A DNA stretch of 64,000 nt from Elymus sibiricus. Its lineage: Eukaryota > Streptophyta > Magnoliopsida > Poales > Poaceae. Positions within the stretch are counted from its first letter, which is position 1, and the number at the start of each line of letters is the position of its first letter. The DNA lies in contig CM077676.1 of the NCBI GenBank assembly GCA_039707655.1, forward strand, positions 237,251,366-237,315,365. The letters run 5' to 3'. Below are positions 11,501 to 22,273 of this stretch, one piece after another. A program made the position numbers and the translations under genes. A model generated the notes under the pieces. That model made no database searches. It had not been told where the DNA came from and saw only the letters and a program-made list of their open reading frames with translations.

Positions 11501-12496
11501 CTCGACCCAAGTTCCGTCAAGGCCGTGGGCGTTAAACGCCGGCATCATGGCGATGATTGGGCTCAGAGCAGAGTTGTTGCACAAGGGAATTATGCCAGCC
11601 GGCAACTTGTATTTCCCGTCAGGCCTGAATAGCTTGTGGCAGAGGGCTGTGTGCTGGAAGACTGTCAGGTTGTTGTTCAGACCAGGGCGCAGCCTCATGA
11701 TATCTGCTGCGTTCTTGAAATCCCAAGCTGGTCTCCCTTTGTTATGCAGAGGGGCGATGCGGCGACGGAGAAAATCGGCGCCAACCATTTCTATTGTGAT
11801 CCCGGCAACCTTGAGACGGTGGATCCTGGTAACTGCGATCGCAAGCTTATCATCCTGAGGATCGAAACCGCTCCAGTCCTTGCCGCAAACCACCTTCGTC
11901 TGCCGGGGCGAACAAAATGGCTGGGGATCTTTCTCCCTAACCCAGCACCACTCGGCCCGCCATTCCTCCCACTTCTTACGGTAGAGACCATTTGGGTATA
12001 TCTCTTTATTCCATGCCCTTGGAATCTAGGTGATAGAACCAGAAAGGGAGTCTCCTGTTTCGATACGGGGAACGAAGTAGTGGCGGAAGAGGGCTGTGCT
12101 GGGAGCTACTCCGGCGAAGTTTTCACAAAGATGAGCAAAGACCGACATGCATGTCACGGCATTCGGTGTGAAATCCAAGAGGCGGAAGCCGTATGTATAC
12201 ATGATGTCGATGAAGAAATCAGTAAATGGAGGGCAGAGCCCGCAGTAAAAGTAAGCGGCAAAAAAAGGGAATTTATCTGGGCCACCCTCGGCGGAAGCTG
12301 GGAGTACGCGAGTTGCAGGGTGAGCCTTCGTCTTCTTCCCCCACATACACAGGTACCGCTCAATCAGGGCATGCCTGTCGAGCGTTGGGGTGAAGACGAC
12401 GTGTTTCTTCCGCATCTCCACCAAATCGGCCTTGTCCGCCTCTGCATCCGAGTCGACGGCTTTCACCGCTTTGCCCTTGCTTGCTTTGGGCGGCAT
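8595..12496 (-). pseudogene. Antisense three-exon gene of element A: Transposase_28-like plus coiled-coil protein
   Basis: Proposed exons (minus strand): 12496-10845, 10761-10325 and 10228-8595, with introns of 83 bp (10844-10762) and 96 bp (10324-10229). Both introns have GT and AG ends. Exon lengths of 1652, 437 and 1634 sum to 3723, an exact 1241 codons. Exon 1 encodes the PF04195-like domain (MWGKKTKAH, FPFFAAYFYCGLCPP, YTYGFRLLDFTPNAVTC) and the MVGADFLRRRIAPLHNKGRPAWDF block. Exons 2-3 encode ETLAQRLAKR, then about 400 residues of Ala/Glu/Lys-rich coiled coil and a C-terminal PIVDRVSHIKR motif. One TAG (12026-12028, for Trp in ITWIPR) breaks it. Intron positions match B and C. Function unknown; proposed roles would be inference. 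Confidence 0.85.
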
Positions 12497-12619
12497 GGCG
12501 ACTGTGGGAGCGGAGGCCGAGACTGATGCGAGCGTGGGGGTGGCGGATGAATGGGATAGGCTCTGTTCCGAGCTCGACGAAGAAGGCGATGGCGGTTTCC
12601 AGATTGGAAAAGATGAGAG

Positions 12620-12887
12620 GTAAATGAGCAGCGCCTCTGCGGATTCCTTTTTATGGGGAAGGAGCGGAGGCTGCGTCTTTACTAATCAATGGGAATGCAC
12701 TTTTACAAGCGCACTACTGCGGCCGTTCCGCGCACGTCTCCCACGTCCCGCATTTCATGCGCATCGTGGGGGGGGTCGGTAAATAAGAGGATTATGACAG
12801 TTAACTCCTGCCACGCGTGCCCGTGCACTGTTTGGGCCTAGCCCAACAACGCCTCGCACCCGTTTGTGGCCTAGGCCCGGGGGCTCC
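12620..12887 (-). promoter_or_regulatory. Promoter of the antisense gene and PPT of element A
   Basis: On the minus strand, CCCCATAAAAAGG (12658-12646) is followed 27 bases later by TGCTCATTTACC (12631-12620), about 125 bases upstream of the ATG at 12496. The same two blocks with 30-base spacing occur in C at 60613-60625 and 60643-60654. The pair looks like a TATA box and a start-site region. Between here and the 3' LTR lies GGCCTAGGCCCGGGGGCTCC (about 12868-12887), the plus-strand polypurine-like tract that abuts the LTR; C has a near copy at its own LTR. Confidence 0.65.
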
Positions 12888-13691
12888 TGTCGGTGTACTA
12901 AAGTTTGGGTCATTTTAGTACCTCATACTTTTGCACGGACGGTTGTAGCCATACTAGTGGCAAGGCCTGCCGGAGGACAGCTGGAAACGGATACAAGATA
13001 TCAAGAAGCCGTTCAAGCTAATGATCAGAAGACAGAAGACCGAAGGCTGGGTTCCCGGCAAGATCCTTGCCGGGAAGGCTCGCGAAGGCCCGGCAAGGCC
13101 TCGCACCCGGCAAGATCTCGGACCCGGCAAGATCCCACCGCTTCAGCACAGTGTCGCCGCTCCAGCGCAGCGACTAGCCTGTCGTTTAGGGCTTGTCCTC
13201 CTGGTTGCGTGTCACGGCGTCGACCGCAAATGGGGTTAAGCGGTGCTGATGGGACGGGCCCTTTTTCCGCCCCCGAGAAAGTAAGGGACACCTAAACGGA
13301 GCATTAAATGCGTTTGTCCTAAGACGTTTGTCCTAAGACGTCGGTGATAATCATGAAACACTGTAGTAACTTTACACCTCTTGTACTGCTGTCTGCCACT
13401 GTTGGTGACCCCTTGGACGTATAAAAGGAGGCCCAAGGCGTAGCTACATGGGGGAGGACCTTCCGGCCCATTCTGCATGCGTAGCTGCTTTCCCACCACA
13501 AGCGCTCCATGTACTTGACCCAAGAACATCCACAATAAACAACAGCAGGAGTAGGGTTTTACGCTTATCAGCGGCCCGAACCTGGGTAAAGATCCTCGCG
13601 TTGATCGTTGGTTCCGCTCTTTGTGCAAATCTTTTCCCCTTGATGAACCGTAAAGGGATCCACGTGATTCCATAGGTGTCGTACGCCGATA
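12888..13691 (+). repeat. 3' LTR of element A
   Basis: This is an 804-bp direct repeat of 674-1477. It ends CGATA instead of CGACA, a single C to T change in the terminal dinucleotide. The boundary is fixed by the TSD GATGC immediately after it (13692-13696). Confidence 0.95.
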
Positions 13692-13696
13692 GATGC

Positions 13697-16600
13697 CCAG
13701 CTCGAAATCACCACGACCCGCATTCTCCGCCTTAGGGCCGCCGGCCTCACCATCGAGATGGTGGGGGCTGACTTCCTTCATCGCCGTATTGCTCCTCTTC
13801 AGAATAGAGGAAGGCCTGCTTGGGATTACCAGAATGCGGCCGACATCATGCGGGTGAACACAGGGCTTCATATCAACCTGACGGTGATGCAGCACGCGGC
13901 TCTCTGCGGCATACTCTTCCGTGCTGGCGGTAAGTTTAACTGGGCAGCAGGCGTGGTGCCGCTGTGCAACAACTCCACCAAGGACGCCATCATCGCCATG
14001 ATGCCATCTTGCAACGCCCAAGGTGTCGAGGGGAGTTGGCAAGCACCACCCAAAGACGCGGTAAGAAGATGGTTTGATACGCTGGCGGAGAAACCTATCC
14101 GAGAGGAGAAGAACTTCTACCATGACACCTCTCAGGTGGAGCTGGAGTATATTTCCAGGAGAGCGGCGGAGGCAAAATTGGCTAGGGATACCTGCGGCTC
14201 CGGCTCTGTGGCATCCAATGCTGCGGAGGGGAATGAGGAAAGGCTGGCAAGTGAGTCGCTGGAAGAGTCTGTCGGGAGGCAAGAGCAATTTGCCGGAGGT
14301 CGGAGTAAAGAGGCTGCTGAGGAGCAGGCGCTCAAGGAGCCCCTTGCTCCGGGAAGGAGGACTCATGTCCTCCGGAGAGCCGCTTCTGGGGAGCCGGTTA
14401 GCTCTTTGCCCTTGGGTGAGGAGGCGGCTGGTGAGGTTGCTCGGCGACGAGGGACTCAACGCCAAACCCCTCAACAGCAGTAAACGCGGCGTACTTCTTC
14501 GAAGAGTACAGCCGTGCCGCCGGCCGGAGTGGCCGGGTCGTCTCGTCTTGCTGCACTTGTGGCAACTAAATGGGCCATAACTTCTTCCCCACCGCCTTCC
14601 TCCAGCAGCAGGCCTGAAGGCTTGTATGATCTCTCCATCCTTAGCGACGAAGAGGAGGAAGAGGAGTATATGTCCCCAATTTCCTTCATTCAATTCTTGA
14701 TTTCTTGCCTACATTCATCTGACTTGCTTCGCCTTGCCTTGGTTGACAGTGACAGGGAAACTCTGGCACAAAGGATGGCCAAGAGGCCGAGGACCAGAGC
14801 AGAAGAGGAGCTGACAACAAGCATGGCGCCAGACGACGACGTCTCGGAAGCTAGCCCCCAGTGCAGCCCTCAGCGTGAGGTCACTATTCACTTTCCTTTG
14901 GCGAGCATGGGTGTTGAGATGTTCATTGCTGATATTGGCACGGGAGCAGGAGAAGAGCGTCTCGAGAAGGAATGCCCGGAAGCCGATCCAACTGGGACGT
15001 CTCCATCAACCGCTCCCCTGGCAAGTGGTTCTCCGGCAAGGATCTCAATAGACGAGGCCGTTCGTACTGATGATGTGCCGGCGACCGTGGCCGCCGGCAA
15101 CCAGTCGACGACAACCGAAGTTGCCGGGGAGGAGATTATCCCCCCTCAACAACCTCAGTCTGGTACGTCTTCTACTGTCGAATAGCTTTTTCTTTTGACA
15201 TTCTCTTTCTTTTTTTCTTTTTTTTTGTTTTCTTGAACTTGATCCAAGTCTTGATTTCCTCTCCTCCCCATCCTTTTAGATTTCCCTTTATCTGACGATA
15301 CGGACATCGATTCCACCATTGAGGAGATGGTGAAGGATGCCGCCAATGAAGCCAGCAACATTGCCGCAGACGAGGCCATCAGGATGACTGACAAGGAGAC
15401 CGCCAAGGTCGCTCACGAAGAGGCCACCGTGGGTGCTGCCGAGGAAGGCGGTAATCAGAACGTCGTGGCCACTGAAGATATTCCTGTCTCAGTAGCGCCA
15501 AGCACTAAGTTGGCTTGGAGGGCGATCTTGGCCGGCAAGGCAGTTGTCGACGACTACCCCTCGACATCTGAAGAACCCTTCTTTAGCAGATACTTGAAGA
15601 TTGGCGACAACCTATTCGTCAACCTTCCTGGGACGTCAAGCATCGGGGTGCCTATGGAGGGAGAGATCTTGGATGGTGAGGTCCTTGTTGCTGCCGGACT
15701 TGAGGTCATCGATGAGCTGCCTGCCAACATCAACGAGACCAAGGAGCAGCAACTCCTCAAAGCCATGAGCGAGAACTTCCGAAAACTCCAGGCGTGCCAC
15801 CGTGACCGCATGGATAACTTGGACTCCAGGGCGGCCGTCCTTGACAAGGCGGAGGATGATTTCAAGAGACGCGTAGAAGAAACGCAGATTTGGTATGCGG
15901 AATGCCTCCAAGACCTTTATGAACGTCAAACTCAGCTCGCCAAGGCCCGGGAGAAGTTCATTCTAGAGAAAGATGATGCCGAGAAGACACAGGAGGAGGC
16001 TGCACGAAGGATAGCAGCGTAGGAAAGGTTGAATGAGCGCAGGGACGGCCTTGACGCTCATGAGGAAGAGCTTACCGGTCGTGAAGTCGGGCTTGCTGCT
16101 ACGCTTCGTGGCAAGGACAATGAGATCCAAGCTCTCGTTGCCCAACAAACCCAGGAACTAAGGCAGCAGCACAAAGAGGCTATCGAGGCTCAAGCTGCAG
16201 AGCATGCCGACAAGATCAAGGAGGCCATCGATGCTACCGGAGCTGCAGAGGTCGCCAAGATCGAACTGGAAAACAAAGTGCGGGCACTTGAAGCAAACCT
16301 TGCTGCCAACGGCCAAGAGATCTCGGCGCTCAAAGCAAATGCAGAGAAAGCAGTCCACACCTTGGCCGGGCTGCAAACTTCGGTATCCACCAAGAACCAA
16401 GAGCTCGCCAAGGCCAAAGATACGATCAAAGACCACAAGTTGAAGCGGGACACCTTAGGGCAGTCTCTTGACAAGGCCGAAAAGCATGAGAAGACCTTGG
16501 CGAAGGAACTTCAAGACAAGAAGTCAAAGCCTGCAAGTGCTGTGACTTCCTTCAACAAGCTCAAGGATGCCTACAGGCTTTGGGCCGACCGGCTTGTGGT

Positions 16601-16959
16601 TGCCGCGCAGAGTATTTTCGTCAATGTATGCGCCTTGGGCTTGTCGGAATACCACTACTCCACCGCCGAAGGGGACACCACCAGTGCCAGGCTTGCCTTC
16701 TTCTTTGAAAGCTTGGGTGAGGCGCTGAAGAAACACCACGGGGCTCGAGTACCTTGCCAAGGAGTCCCGCAGGCTTTGCTGGGATGTCCTCTTCAAGATG
16801 CTTAGAAAAGTGGTGTACCGAAACCCAAGCATCGACCTTTCCAAAGTCTTCGTAAGCCTGCCCAAGGGAGCCGACACCATGGCTATCGATGAGCTCGTCG
16901 CGCCCATCGCCGATAGGGTCAGCCAAATCCCCAGGAAAGAGGGCGGGGTCACGAGCTAG
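13697..16959 (+). pseudogene. Antisense gene of element B, remainder of exon 1 and exons 2-3
   Basis: Exon 1 resumes at 13697 and ends at 14665. Intron 1 is 14666-14749 (84 bp), exon 2 is 14750-15162, intron 2 is 15163-15279 (117 bp, T-rich acceptor CCTTTTAG) and exon 3 runs 15280-16959. Splice phases equal those of A (phase 2, then phase 1). The protein has the EMVGADFLHRRIAPLQNRGRPAWDY block, ETLAQRMAKRPR at the exon 2 start, a long coiled coil, and a C-terminal DELVAPIADRVSQIPRK. Breaks: TAA 14481-14483, TAG 16020-16022 and a frameshift near 16740, plus the A insertion. Convergent to B's gag-pol. The conserved introns argue that the gene was once expressed and spliced. Confidence 0.82.
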
Positions 16960-17750
16960 GCTTCGCCTCCTTAGTTTGCCGCGTGTAAGGTTATGCAAAA
17001 GACATGTTTATCTTAAGTCAGGCTGCACTTGGCCTTGATGTATTATAACTTATGCTTAAGATGGATGTATGTGCGCTGTTCTCCTTAGTCCATTCTATCT
17101 TTGCATGCTTTTCGTACCCTACGCTTGCCGGAAACTTGCCCGTGCGCACACTCTTGCTGCAAGCGCTTGAGGAACAGGTACTCAGCAGCTTGCCGGAAGT
17201 GCCGCTACCGGCAAGGTCATGCTTGACGGTCACAACGCAGCTGCTTAGGTTGCTGAGCGGACTCGAAGCAAAGTAAGAACGCAGTTGATCATGACAAGGT
17301 TCCTTAGCGTGCAGGTTTCTCATACAAAGGCCAAAATCATTCAAGGAGAGTCGCAACTACAACAAAGAAATTATTTCAAATTTTTGCAACTTAGCTCGTT
17401 CCTTGTTGTACTCCTTGTCGTAGGGTGATATCTTGAACGCGTCCTTTGGTATCCATACCGTCACTCCCCCCGGGAAACTTGTACGCGAGGAACTCTTCCT
17501 TCCTTTAAGAAAGAAAGAAAAGAAAAGAGGAGGTAGAACCTCGGCGGTTCGTTAATCACCTTATGCAAGGGAAAATGTAACACAAGACTGCCTACAACAC
17601 ATAAATATATATGTACTTGACAAAGAATTGTGAAACATCTAACTTTTATTTATTACACACGGGATCTGTGCCCGGCTTTGTACAAAGGATTACATGCCTT
17701 GACGGCAAACTTGTACAAAAGAGGTTGCCGGGCAGCCCGGCAACCGCGCC
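16960..17750. other. Convergent 3' region of element B
   Basis: These 791 bp lie between the stop of the plus-strand antisense gene and the minus-strand end of pol. No coding frame is convincing. Length and content match 7803-8594 of A in reverse orientation, including the TTGTTGTACTCC and CATACAAAGGCC segments. Confidence 0.55.
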
Positions 17751-18330
17751 TTACGGGTAAAACTTACGAAGATGCTCAATATTTCATGAGTTTAACACCG
17801 GAGTGCCATCTTCGGTCTCTAGGTGGACTGTGCCGGGCCTAGTGAGTCGTATTACCCGGTAAGGGCCTTCCCACTTCGGCGTCAACTTGTTTTTTACCCT
17901 TCATGGATCGAATCCGACGAGGAACAAGGTCACCTTTCTCAAGGTCCCTGGCTTTCACTTTGCAGCTAAAGTAGCGGCGCAAAGCTTGCTGGCACCGTTT
18001 AGGCACTGGCAGCAGCCTGGGAACGATCTTCCTCAAGGAGCGTGGCATCGTCATGCCGCAGCTCATCTTGGTCCTCCTCATTGAAGGCCAAGACTCGAGG
18101 TGACCCGTATCTGAGTTCCGTGGGGAGTATTACTTCTGCACCAAGGCTTGCTTCCTGACCTTCTGCTTGACGGGTCTTGCATGAGGGTAGACAGCAAGGT
18201 GGTGCTTAGTTGCCCTCCTAAGAACTTCGGGGATGTCAGGTGCTTGCCGGGTAAGCACACTGGCATTCACCCGTAGGAAGGCAACGAGCTCGACTCCCTA
18301 TTTAGAAAAAGTGCCACTCGTCCCATCCCC
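17751..18330 (-). pseudogene. Truncated pol of element B (integrase C-terminus joined to start of RT region)
   Basis: Read on the minus strand, the stop at 17753-17751 ends the NIEHLRKFYP tail of the integrase C-terminal domain, with degenerate KARDLEKGDLVPRRI upstream. Near 18140 this joins the segment that precedes RT (HHLAVYPHARPVKQKVRKQAL). In element A those two points are about 2.9 kb apart (about 4510 and 7415). The whole RT, both RNase H domains and the catalytic integrase core are therefore deleted. The join falls at a short GCAGAAG/CCTTG junction, compatible with illegitimate recombination. Further stops are present, for example in the linker before 18320. B cannot supply its own enzymes. 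Confidence 0.8.
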
Positions 18331-21217
18331 CTTCACAGAAACTTGTTTGGTCGTGGACGCGGAAGCCTTGGCTCTCTTGCTCTTGCCGGTAGAGCTCTCT
18401 GGTGTGTCCTCGACAGGCATGTTGCACTCTGAAGTGCACTTCCTGGAGTCCTTCACAGAGGTCTTGCCGGTCTTCTTCTTCTTTCCTTCCCCGGGAGTTT
18501 TGACGGCAGGGGTGAGTGCCTCGATGGCAGCCGCTGCCGCCGCCTCCTGGTAGAGCTTGTCGGTGCAGATGATTGCGTCCTAGTGGTTTGACTTGATTGT
18601 GAGGACCCCCATCGGCCCCGGCATCTTGATGACGTTGTATGCATAGTGCGATGCGGCCATAAACTTTGCCAGGGCTGGACGGCCCAGAATCCCATTGTAC
18701 GGCAGCGGCATCTTGACGACGTTGAAGGTAATCTTCTCCGTCCGATAGTTGAACTCGCCACCGAACGTGACCGGCATGTGACTTGGCCCTTCGGCTTGTT
18801 CCTCCCCGGACTGATCCCTTGGAAACTGCCTGTCTCCTCGAGATCCTTGTCGGGGATCTGCAGCCTCTTGAACACATCTGGGGAGATCAAGTTCAAGCCT
18901 GCCCCACCATCAACTAGAATCTTCGTCACCTTGAGGTTGCGAATTGTTGGTGAGACCAACAACGGCAAACACCCGACCGCAGTGGTGTTATCAGGGTGGT
19001 CCTCGGCATCAAAGACGATGGGCGAATGTGACCACTTGAGTGGCTTATGTGCCTCCATCACCGGCTCTGCTGCATTTACTTCGCAGATCCACTGCTTTAG
19101 TTGCCGGTGCGAGGAGTGCAAAGATGCTCCTCCGTCAACACACATGGCATCCACCACATTTTGGAACTCCTTGCCGGACCCGCTTCCGTCCTTATCATTA
19201 TCATCCTCTTTTTGCTGGCCCTGAGCAGCCTTCTCTTTTGGCTGCTTCGCCTTGCCACAGCGCCCTCCGCGGCTACCATGGTCTTGCTTGTCGGACCCAC
19301 TAGCACCGTCTTGGCCCTTCTCCTTGTCATGCTTCTCATACTCTTGCTTTTGCTTTTCGGCAAGTTGCTCTACTTGCCGGCATTGTTGGAGATCATGGCC
19401 CTTAGTGCAGTGGATCTTGCAGTACGGCCTGCCGGGCTTGCCGGCCTTCTCACCTGCCGCAGCTTCCCGGCAAGCATCGCACCCAGCAACTTCCTTGACG
19501 GGGATGTCTGCCTTCGGCTTCTTGGTGGCATTGGTGTCGCCGGAGCTCTCGACGGCCAGTACAGTCTTATTCTTGTGCTTTCTGTTGTGCTTCCTGTTCT
19601 TTTTCTGCGGGGTTGATGCGCCGTCGTCCCCGGGGAGTCGCCTCCCTTCCTCAACACGTGCACACCTATCCGGCAAGGCATACAGATCATTGATGGTCTT
19701 GACCTGCTCGACATTCATCTTTGACCGCATCCTGCGATTGCGCACATTCATGTGGAACGCGGCAACAACAACTGTGGGATGGATGTCGGGGATGTTGTGG
19801 TGCACACGGCTGAACCATTGTATGTACTTGCGGAGGTTCTCTCCATCTCTTTGGGGGATCACTAGCAAATCGCTGGGCTAACCTGGGAGCTTGTGGCCAC
19901 CCTGGTAAGCACCAATGAAATGATGGCACAGATCCACCCAAGAAGAGATGGAGCCCTCAGGCAGGTTCATCAACCACGACCTGACGTTGGGCCGAAGTGC
20001 CAACGGGAAGTAGTTGGTGAGCACTTTCTCGTCTCGTCCCCCGGCAGCCTCCACCGCGATGGTGTAGATGCCAGGGAACTCGGCTAGGTTGAGCGTGCCG
20101 TCGTACTTGTCAGGCAGCTCTGGCTTGAAGGCACGGGTGGACGGCCAGCGAACTTGCCGCAGCTCACGAGTAAACGCTGGGCACCCCACATCGTAGGGCA
20201 AGTACTCAGCGGCTACTGGAGCGAGCACGTTCACTGCCGGCCTAGCACGGTCGTCAGATTGGCAGCGTGCTTCACGACGCTGCTCGATCTTCGTGCGGGC
20301 ATCCTTGTCGCACTGCTCGCGGAGCACTTGACGCTGATCTTGGCGGCACCGCGGATCCGACGAAGCCATAGACAAAACGTCAAGGTTGTCTGATCGGCGG
20401 GCTGGCCGCTGAGATGGTGGGGGTGCCGAGGCGACTGCACCGTTTGCGCGGCGTCTCCGGCAAGGTAGCCAGAGGGTCCTGCCAGCATGGTTGGTGGTCG
20501 CCGTGAGGGCCCCACGTCTGGTGTTTTTCCGGGATCGGCAAAACTGATGAGACTCTGAATGGTGGCTCTGCATTCGTCCATCTTGTCTGGGCCTGGCGGG
20601 AAGTTCAAAAGTATTTGAACCCGCGCCATGGCCTCTGCCGCCGTGGTTGGCATGGCTGGGAGCACAGAACAAGGTGTCGCTCGACTCCTGGCGGAGCCAG
20701 AAGGAGCTTCATTACATCCGTGCCGCCGCGGCTCATGCTCGCCAACAGGCGGACGCGGGGGTGGCGGCGGCGCTCCGTGATCAATCGGAAGTTGCTGCAC
20801 GGGGATCCCGGCTTGCGGTCGTCTGGAAGCGCCAGCAACATGGGGGAGCGTGTCGTGCCTATCTTGCGATGGTCGCGGCGTACGCCTCCCCGCGCCATTC
20901 TTGGACGTCACGGCAACGTTCTGGGACGTTGCGGCGGCTGGTTTCTGGGTCGCAGTAGTATGAACTATATTACTATGATGACTGCACTCACCAGAATGTC
21001 TTGGAAGTTGACCGGCCATGACGTCGCCGGTCCTGTGGCTAGGCTCAGCAACGTGGCGGGGGTGCTAGGCACCCGCACCACTTGCGCCTCCTGCGCCGCC
21101 TGTCTCAACTATAGCACCCGCGCCGGCTGTGCCGCCTGCGCCGCCTGTGACCGCTTGGGAAGGTGGCTTGGACGCGGTAGGAGCCTTCGTGGCTCCACTC
21201 TTCTGCTTCGACGCCAT
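18331..21217 (-). pseudogene. gag and protease of element B
   Basis: The likely start is the ATG at 21217-21215 (MASKQKSGATKAP). The capsid region lies at about 20150-19880 (KPELPDKYDG, EAAGGRDEKVLTNYF, SSWVDLCHHFIGAYQG). A TAG at 19880-19878 follows, in frame with the next segment (LVIPQRDGENLRKY). This segment includes the NMNVRNRRMRSKM-type stretch that element A has lost. A CDAC...YCKIHCTKGHDLQQC motif precedes the protease, with the active site again VDGGAGLN (about 18890-18920). Frameshifts occur near 20400-20510 and near 18785, and another stop precedes the pol linker. The gene serves here as the reference for what A's gag lost. Confidence 0.8.
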
Positions 21218-21275
21218 CGACGAAGATGATGAAGTTGGTACTCACACTACCAAAAAACTGATTTGTGACACACAA

Positions 21276-21295
21276 TCCCCCTACCTGGCGCGCCA
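21276..21295 (-). other. Primer-binding site of element B
   Basis: The reverse complement reads TGGCGCGCCAGGTAGGGGGA, four bases inside the LTR, the same arrangement as in A and H. The tRNA is not assigned. Confidence 0.75.
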
Positions 21296-21299
21296 AAGA

Positions 21300-22223
21300 T
21301 GTCGTGGGAAATGACTATCTAAGGGACCGAACGGGTCCCTTTGAGATTCGGCTCAGGGGACATGCATGGGACAAAGAGCAGATTTTTAGTAGGTGTAAGA
21401 ACACGTGGGGGATTTATCCAGGTTCGGGCCGCTATGAGCATAAAACCCTACTCCTGCTCTGTGGTTGATCGTATATGAACTCTGGTTACAGGGAGCGCAG
21501 TTTTCCTACAAGGTGCTTGGGAAAATGCAGCTACGGCGTGTAATTGAGCTGGGTGTTGACCGTTCTACCTGTAGTCGTGGGCCTCCTTTTATAGGCCAAG
21601 GGGTTACCACAATGGCTAATACGGTCATTACAGAGTATGAACAGTGACTTGCACCGTCATCACGTCTATCTTCCAACGGGGTAAGACAAACGCATTAAAT
21701 GCACCGTTAGGTGCTACGTTGGGGAGGCGAGGCCTTGGGTAAAAGATCTGTACCACCGGTCCTGGCGCCCTTCTGTAGTCTCGACACGTCCCAGGGATGG
21801 GTGTCATTAAAGTTAATCTTGGTGTGGCGTGCTGACACGTGCCTTGCCTGGCTATGTTGACTGCCTACCCGCTCGACACCTAGCATACGAACCTATCTGG
21901 TCGATGGTGAGGTGGAACGGTAACGGGACAGAACAAGCCTGCTAGCACGGAGCTTGCCGGGCCTTGCTTGCCGGCAAGGGAGCTTGCCGGCAACCATAAC
22001 CTTGGTCTCCACCTTGCTGGGACGGAACTTGCCGGCAAGGGCAGCGTCGATCTCCTGTAGGAGAATAGTACTTCTCGATGACCTACCTTGAGGTCTTCTT
22101 CACGGTCTTGGTGTTGAGTCTTGAGTTGTAGTTATCCTCTGTCAAGCCCTTGCCGGACGGGAGGCTACAACCGCCTGTGCACAAGTCTGGGTACGAGGGC
22201 ACCCATGTCTTAGTACACCGACA
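21300..22223 (-). repeat. 5' LTR of element B
   Basis: The LTR is 924 bp. In element orientation it starts TGTCGGTGTACTAAGACA (at 22223) and ends CCCACGACA (at 21300). A TATA box (CCTATAAAAGG) lies at about 21595-21585 on the minus strand. The 3' half aligns with the LTR of C around the shared GGTTCGGGCC...AAAACCCTACTCCTGCT block. Its partner LTR is off-window. Confidence 0.85.
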
Positions 22224-22273
22224 CCTCCCATTCTCATCTCCAATCCACCAGCACTCCCTCGTCAATGGCGCAA
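22224..22273 (+). pseudogene. Gene G, 5' leader and first three codons
   Basis: The 41 bases between element B and the ATG at 22265 are C/T-rich, like a plant 5' leader. ATG GCG CAA encodes Met-Ala-Gln in a good start context (TCAATGGCG). Element D is inserted directly after codon 3; its TSD is CGCAA (22269-22273). The next codon is found 36.8 kb away at 59074. Together with 59074-59505 and 62380-62391 this gives 453 nt, 150 codons plus a stop. I do not recognise the protein. Confidence 0.65.

Larger units (their letters stand above)
674..13691 (+). mobile_element. Element A: complete Tat-type Gypsy LTR retrotransposon with antisense gene
   Basis: The element is 13018 bp, bounded by two 804-bp LTRs and a perfect 5-bp TSD GATGC (669-673 and 13692-13696). 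Order: 5' LTR, PBS, gag, protease, RT, RNase H, second archaeal-type RNase H, integrase (all plus strand, one frame), then a minus-strand spliced gene, PPT and 3' LTR. The second RNase H and the antisense gene place it in the Tat lineage (as in maize Grande and rice RIRE2). By eye the LTRs differ at about 24 of 804 positions (about 3%). The gag-pol frame carries five disruptions, so the copy is not autonomous. It is inserted in the antisense gene of a relative, element B. Confidence 0.93.
1..22223 (-). mobile_element. Element B: Tat-type Gypsy LTR retrotransposon, left end outside window, interrupted by element A
   Basis: The element is read on the minus strand. Its 5' LTR is 21300-22223, followed leftwards by PBS, gag, protease, a truncated pol and a convergent antisense gene on the plus strand. 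The 3' LTR must lie left of base 1. Element A (674-13691) is inserted in the antisense gene. The core of pol (reverse transcriptase, both RNase H domains, most of integrase) is missing at a junction near 18140. Without A, about 9.2 kb of B is in the window. The base after its LTR starts the sequence upstream of gene G; the expected TSD would be CCTCC (22224-22228), whose partner is off-window. Assignment to Tat rests on similarity to element A. Confidence 0.85.

Noticed and set aside
13236..14693. 485-codon minus-strand frame over the A/B junction
   Set aside because: It runs antisense through the 3' LTR of A and exon 1 of B's antisense gene; it exists only because of the insertion.
18302..18877. 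191-codon minus-strand frame over B's protease
   Set aside because: It is a shadow frame of the protease region, visible because of the frameshift near 18785.
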